Below are positions 59,401-64,000 of a stretch of 64,000 nucleotides of DNA, in pieces. The DNA lies in the NCBI GenBank assembly GCA_029851415.1, contig CM056741.1, positions 164,969,685 through 165,033,684 of the forward strand. Reading direction: 5' to 3'. The position numbers were made by a program, and so were the translations under genes. How positions within the stretch are numbered: the stretch's first letter is position 1; the number at the start of each line of letters is the position of its first letter. The notes beneath the pieces were generated by a model. It saw only the letters and a list, made by a program, of their open reading frames with translations, was not told the origin of the DNA and made no database searches. Source of the DNA: Eretmocerus hayati (lineage: Eukaryota; Arthropoda; Insecta; Hymenoptera; Aphelinidae).

Positions 59401-59999
59401 AAACACCGCAGTTCAGCAACCAGTCAGGTGAAAGTCAGCAAGCTCCAATCTGATCAAATTTTGAACTGAAGTTGAGTAAAGCTCGTGTATTAAAACGTTA
59501 TTCTACGTTAGTTTCACAAGACCTTCAACTAGGCTAAGTTTGTTGTATAAATCAATCTGTTAGTGTCATCACTTAATCGTACTTGATGATTTTCGATCTA
59601 ACTATATTCTCTTAATTTTTGAGAGTTTGCTAAAACAGCCATTATGTTTGATGGGGATTTGTCGTGTAATGAGTTGAATCTTCTCGTTGCAAAGAGAACA
59701 CGAATGGATCTTAGCTTAATATATGGTATTCTTGAGTTCACTCTGCCAAGCAATTTATTAGTGTCAATAAAGTTTTTTAGTGGTAACTCAACGAAGAAAA
59801 GTAAGTCCTGATATTCAAAGAATGATCCGATACTAGTAGTTTGGAACTTATTTGCTATCTGACTGTAATCATGGTTATTTCTCTCCATGGGCTGGCCCCC
59901 GTGGAAAGAGACCTGAGAGACTTAAGCTGAATTTTTTGTGTGATGAAAAAAAAACCGTTGTGGATAGTTGTGATCGCAATAAATGTTGTGGAAAGAGAT
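56471..59999. other. No gene recognised; CT/CA microsatellite
   Basis: 57126-57172 is a compound (CT)n(CA)n repeat. A CACTGTAAAAAGAAATC at 59350-59366 looks like a transposon end (compare 35201 and 48125), but the partner end is not identified. Open frames are short and without motifs. Confidence 0.55.
57126..57172 (+). repeat. Compound (CT)n(CA)n microsatellite
   Basis: About seven CT units followed by about sixteen CA units, interrupted once by AA. Confidence 0.95.
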
Positions 60000-62900
60000 C
60001 CTCATATTACAGAGACTGGAAAATTTGTGATGGTATCTCGTGATTACTCAAGGATCGGATACTGCGATGGACTCGTTTCATGACTCATCGTCCTTTATAC
60101 ACTGGGAAACCTGTCATATGACGCCTTGTAATGCCTACTCCGAGATTCACTATTTTGATGAACTTTCATATCAGTTTGGGGAAACCTATGGCGTCTCGCA
60201 GGTATTGTCGTAAAACAAGATTGTAATGACATTTTGTCATGGCAAACGATCAGATTATTGGGACAAATGGCATCATGGAGTGTCCATCACGGTATCTGGT
60301 TCTTGAGTAAACATCACGAAAAACCATCACAGGTTTCCCAGACTAGCTTGGAAAATCATGACAGTTTTCCTTCTCACCATTCGTTACAATAGCCTGATCT
60401 TCTGCCATGAAAAAATGTCATCACAACTTACTTTCATGACAACACCTGCAAGACGCCACAAGTTTTCCTGAACTAATGGGCAAATTCAGCGCAATATCGG
60501 ATCTCGGAGTTGACATCACGAGTAGTCATAACGAATTTTCTAGTGTAAAGAGATGGTTCTGATTGTTGGCCTTAGATCTCAACAAAATCCATGATTAAAT
60601 AATCATGTTGAATTAGTCCTTTCTACTCTGTAATCCTGCTTCCAGTGCATCATACTGAAATTTGCAATAATCAACCCCGTTTGCTGCGGAGGCTGAAATC
60701 AGTGATCATTCCCCAGGTGCGGCGAAGCCCAGGCCAATGTTGTTTTTCATAAGGCCAAAATTCTCAGCACTGGGGGAAAGACACACAGCGAAAGTGTTGA
60801 TTTCCAAGGATATTCTTCCAGCAATAGGATGGAATTCATTGCAGAGGCATTGGTTTTCATGCATAAATCACTTTTCACAGTGTCAACCACTACTAAACCC
60901 TCCTTGTTCCTGTAAGTCATAAGACTGTTTGCGTCTCACAGGAAACCAGCCCACGAGATTATCCCATCATCAACGCAAAGCAAACAAGGGCGTTGAGAAA
61001 CAACGGTAACCACCACGATCCACTCCACACAAACATGCTATGCTATTTCTGACTCGTGAGAATCCGTCAAGCTGAGCAATTAAACATACACTCTATAACA
61101 CTTGCCACTACTCAGAGTAGCGAGTAAAGGCTGCAGAGGGGCAGAGTGTACAGTGTGAGATACGGGGAGGCGCATCAGCTCACGAAGTAATCCCTCTCTA
61201 AGCGAATTGTGAGCCCGATAAATGCACTGTGCCACAACCTGAGAGATGTTTCACCAAGTATCAGAGATTTTGCACTACGCAAGAGGTGAAGAGAGCTTTT
61301 GGTTGCAGCTTGTCTTGCTTTGAAAATCGCGAACAAACGTTTACCGAGTGTGCTGCTTTCGCATACTTGCATCGTGCATAATTTTGTTATTTCGATGTTT
61401 CGTGTCGATCACCAGGCTCATCAAAGAAACTTCCCTAATCCGATTAATTTGTTCTAAATTGACGATACAGCAACCAGGGCGAACGCAGCTTGTTTAGGAT
61501 TCGTGTATGAGTAATAGGTTATTGGGAACTTTGGAGAGCCTGCATGAATGCTTGTAAATTTGCTGATCCGTCTGTGTTGCCGATAAGTTGTAAGGGTTGA
61601 CGGGCATTCGATAAATGAATCTCAGTTAGCAGGAAAAGCGCAGGGGAAACGTAAAAAGTTGTAGAAAGAAATGCAGAAGAATGCGAAATAAAAGATGAGA
61701 AACTCAATGGAAATTGTGAAGTAGTACACGGAAAAATCGCAAAAGAGTGCTAACCATGATAAAGAGCGGAATAAAGTGTGGGACAAAACGCTACAGGAAC
61801 TGTGGAATGCAAAATCAAATGCATTGAAATGTGGAGTAAAATACGAAGAAAACCCGAAAAATGCTTAAATGCAGAAGCTGTCTATTCAAAATCTTCGATC
61901 TGTGAGTGGAAAAATGACTATTATGTAAATATGGGCGGTTGTAACTTCCCACACGCCACGCACAGCGGGAGATCGAGGCAAATTCTTGGTATTTAGCACT
62001 GGGCGTTTGAGGCAGCTGCCAAATACCAAGAACTTGTTTTGATTCCCCGCGGTACGCCGACATTCAAGCAGCCCTTTAGTTTCTTACAAGCAGTTAAGGA
62101 CTATTTGAACCAGCTGTAGTGCTAATATTGGGTTTAAATATTTGTATTTGTATTAACGAAATATGCGACCCTGTGGGATAGTTATTGGTGTTTATCTCGG
62201 TATTACAACAGTAATTTACTGGTTACAGCCTGCAAGTTGACGATGAATTTAACACAGGCTTTATTGGCCTTTGCTGTTAACTTACAGTCACGCAAGCTAC
62301 ACTTTTAACGTAACTCATGATTGCATCTGTGATCAACGTTTGTTCGGGCACAGAGTTTTCAACAAATATTTAGTGTATCTGCAATATTCAAAAAAATTTC
62401 TTGAATTACTAAGGATTAGAATAAATAAAATAATCCAAGTTAATTTTCTTCCGAATTCTTTTTTCTATTTTTCTGACGTTAGATAAGATGTTGTTAAATA
62501 AGTGTCGAAATTTCTTCAGTGCAGTTTTGACCTGAATATAACAAACTTTGGTCGAAATGTTTGATCGATTTTGATCCAGGATATGACTTTGTTTTGATAA
62601 AATCAAGGGCATTCAAGGCTGATCCAATGTTTGATAGGTTTGAGTATACGAGACACGGGAGACAAAGTCGTTTACTATCGTTTTGACATGCAAGGCTGCC
62701 AACTCAAAGAGTTTGTCATCATTACTGGTGAATACTCCAATCTATTTTTGGATATATGTGAGATGTCAGTTGAGAAGATCTTTTGATGCTTGAGTGAAAT
62801 TATAAAATCCTGTCACGTATGGGAAAGATCCCTAGTACCAGATAATTTATAGGTTATCTGGTTGATACTCTGAGCTGCTCTGGTTACTCTTGTTGTTGGC

Positions 62901-64000
62901 AGGTGAGAATTGGAATTTGCAACATGCTACATGAAGAATAATACCATACTAGACATGAGCCATGATTGATTTCAGAATTCCCATTGAAATGAAAAACAAT
63001 TCATTGATCGGGGGTTACGCTTACTGAATATATAAGATATATTCAAGACAGTTTAGAAGTATAGCTATGAGTTAGTTGTAACTGTTGCAGCGAACTACCG
63101 TCAGAATTTCATCTATTAACGGTAACGTACTGTTAATTTCCTCACAGGAAAGTTTTTCTACAAATACCAAATGTATCAAGAACGTAGTTGTTGAAACATC
63201 AGAGAAAAGTGTGTATTGTTTCAGAAAATATTCAACGTGAATAAAGCACCCTGTGACTCTCTATCCAACACTCATTTAATTATCCCGATCACACGTTAAG
63301 CGTGATGATATTAATGGGAAAGTGTCGAAACAAGAGCCTCTTATATCTCCGATGTCTCCTTTGACTAATGAAAGTTCCACTCAATATCGACACGATACGA
63401 TAATTTCAATTGAATTCGGACGAGTAATTCAGATAGACGATGAAGCTGCCATCAGAGCAAAGCTTCCACCCGATTGATTTCGATCATCATCGTATACGTC
63501 TATTGAAACCCTCGAATTTCATCGACTACCCATATAATTTTCTCGTATTCAATATATGAACAGAGCGATTTGAGAGGGTTGCCATTTTGTACGAGTGGAA
63601 GTTGAGACTATCGTGGAATCAGTGACTCGTACAATGGAGAAGTATATAAAAATAGTCACCGACAACGACTGCTATGAGAGCCGGTTTTTACCATGCTCAG
63701 TGGATTTGAAATTTTACTCGCAAGTTTCACGATTCAGAGGCAGAACTATACATATGAGTGATTACGCCGAAAGTGAGATTTTCTGGGGCCCGAGCTGGGG
63801 CCCAAAAGTGGTTGGTTACGTTATTTGAATCTAAACAATTTGAAGTGTATAGATAGATATAGAGATTTTGGACACTTATAATACGTGATAACGAATTCAA
63901 AAGTCAAAGTTGGGTCCCCTGCAGAGGGGATGGAATGGATATTTATATAGGAATTGTTGTCTTGTTGCGCAGGTCATGGGTGTGTGAATAATGAAACTTT
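60000..64000. other. No gene recognised; scattered inverted motifs
   Basis: 60.03-60.35 kb contains inverted pairs (ACTGGGAAACCTGT at 60101 with ACAGGTTTCCCAG at 60329; CGTGATTACTCAAG with CTTGAGTAAACATCACG) but not in nested order, so the boundaries of an element cannot be drawn. 61.0-61.4 kb is less AT-rich. A plus-strand frame at 63595-63828 opens only with GTG and has no recognised domain. Confidence 0.5.
61979..62036. repeat. 16-bp-arm hairpin
   Basis: Arms CAAATTCTTGGTATTT (61979-61994) and AAATACCAAGAACTTG (62021-62036) pair with one mismatch around a 26-base loop that contains GGCAGCTGCC. Flanking GCGGGAGATC and GATTCCCCGC extend the pairing loosely. This could be a small foldback element or a structured RNA; nothing decides between them. 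Confidence 0.6.

Noticed and set aside
63595..63828. 77-codon plus-strand frame near the right edge.
   Set aside because: Opens with GTG rather than ATG and has no known domain; it could be an exon of a gene beyond the edge, but nothing supports that here.

Overview
This is insect nuclear DNA. It is AT-rich, with long introns, typical GT/AG splice sites, microsatellites and eukaryotic transposons, and it carries most of an insect ionotropic receptor gene. The order is not fixed by the sequence; Hymenoptera is a guess, not a result. There are no bacterial operons, rRNA genes or CRISPR arrays.

The one host gene I can support is on the minus strand: a homologue of the ionotropic chemoreceptor co-receptor Ir25a. 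Six exons are readable, in transcript order 31858-31514, 26469-26020, 24094-23733, 8623-7782, 1553-1227 and 157-1. All five junctions join in frame at GT/AG sites. Together they give about 827 residues: most of the amino-terminal domain, S1, M1, the pore loop, M3, S2 and the start of M4. The tail lies off the left edge. The first exon (signal peptide) is not securely placed. A 24-codon hydrophobic reading frame at 33642-33571 is a candidate but does not splice in phase directly. A promoter-like stretch with a splice donor lies at about 38.54-38.72 kb.

The introns (15.1 kb, 6.2 kb, 5.0 kb, 1.9 kb and 1.1 kb) are full of nested DNA transposons. These include a decayed piggyBac (18.9-20.3 kb), five copies of a PIF/Harbinger-type MITE family with TNA target duplications (19.9, 20.5, 22.8, 30.5 and 31.0 kb; two carry further insertions), and smaller foldbacks. 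A second MITE family with TTAA-type ends has copies at 13.9, 39.1 and 56.1 kb.

The right-hand two thirds is a transposon graveyard with no recognised host gene. 35.2-36.4 kb is a 1.23 kb foldback element with TA target duplications, a core of GGAAT-type satellite, and end-clustered palindromes. 40.1-45.4 kb is a dead BEL/Pao pol gene, split by a 2.37 kb insertion of degenerate short repeats with 11-bp inverted ends. 47.1-54.25 kb is a 7.17 kb foldback. It contains a ~176-bp satellite in an alternating two-monomer higher-order pattern that reverses direction midway. Its right arm is interrupted by a 2,049-bp palindrome with AGT...ACT ends and a 6-bp target duplication, which fits a Polinton/Maverick-type element reduced to its two terminal repeats. 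From 54.3 kb to the end I find one MITE, microsatellites and hairpins, but no gene.
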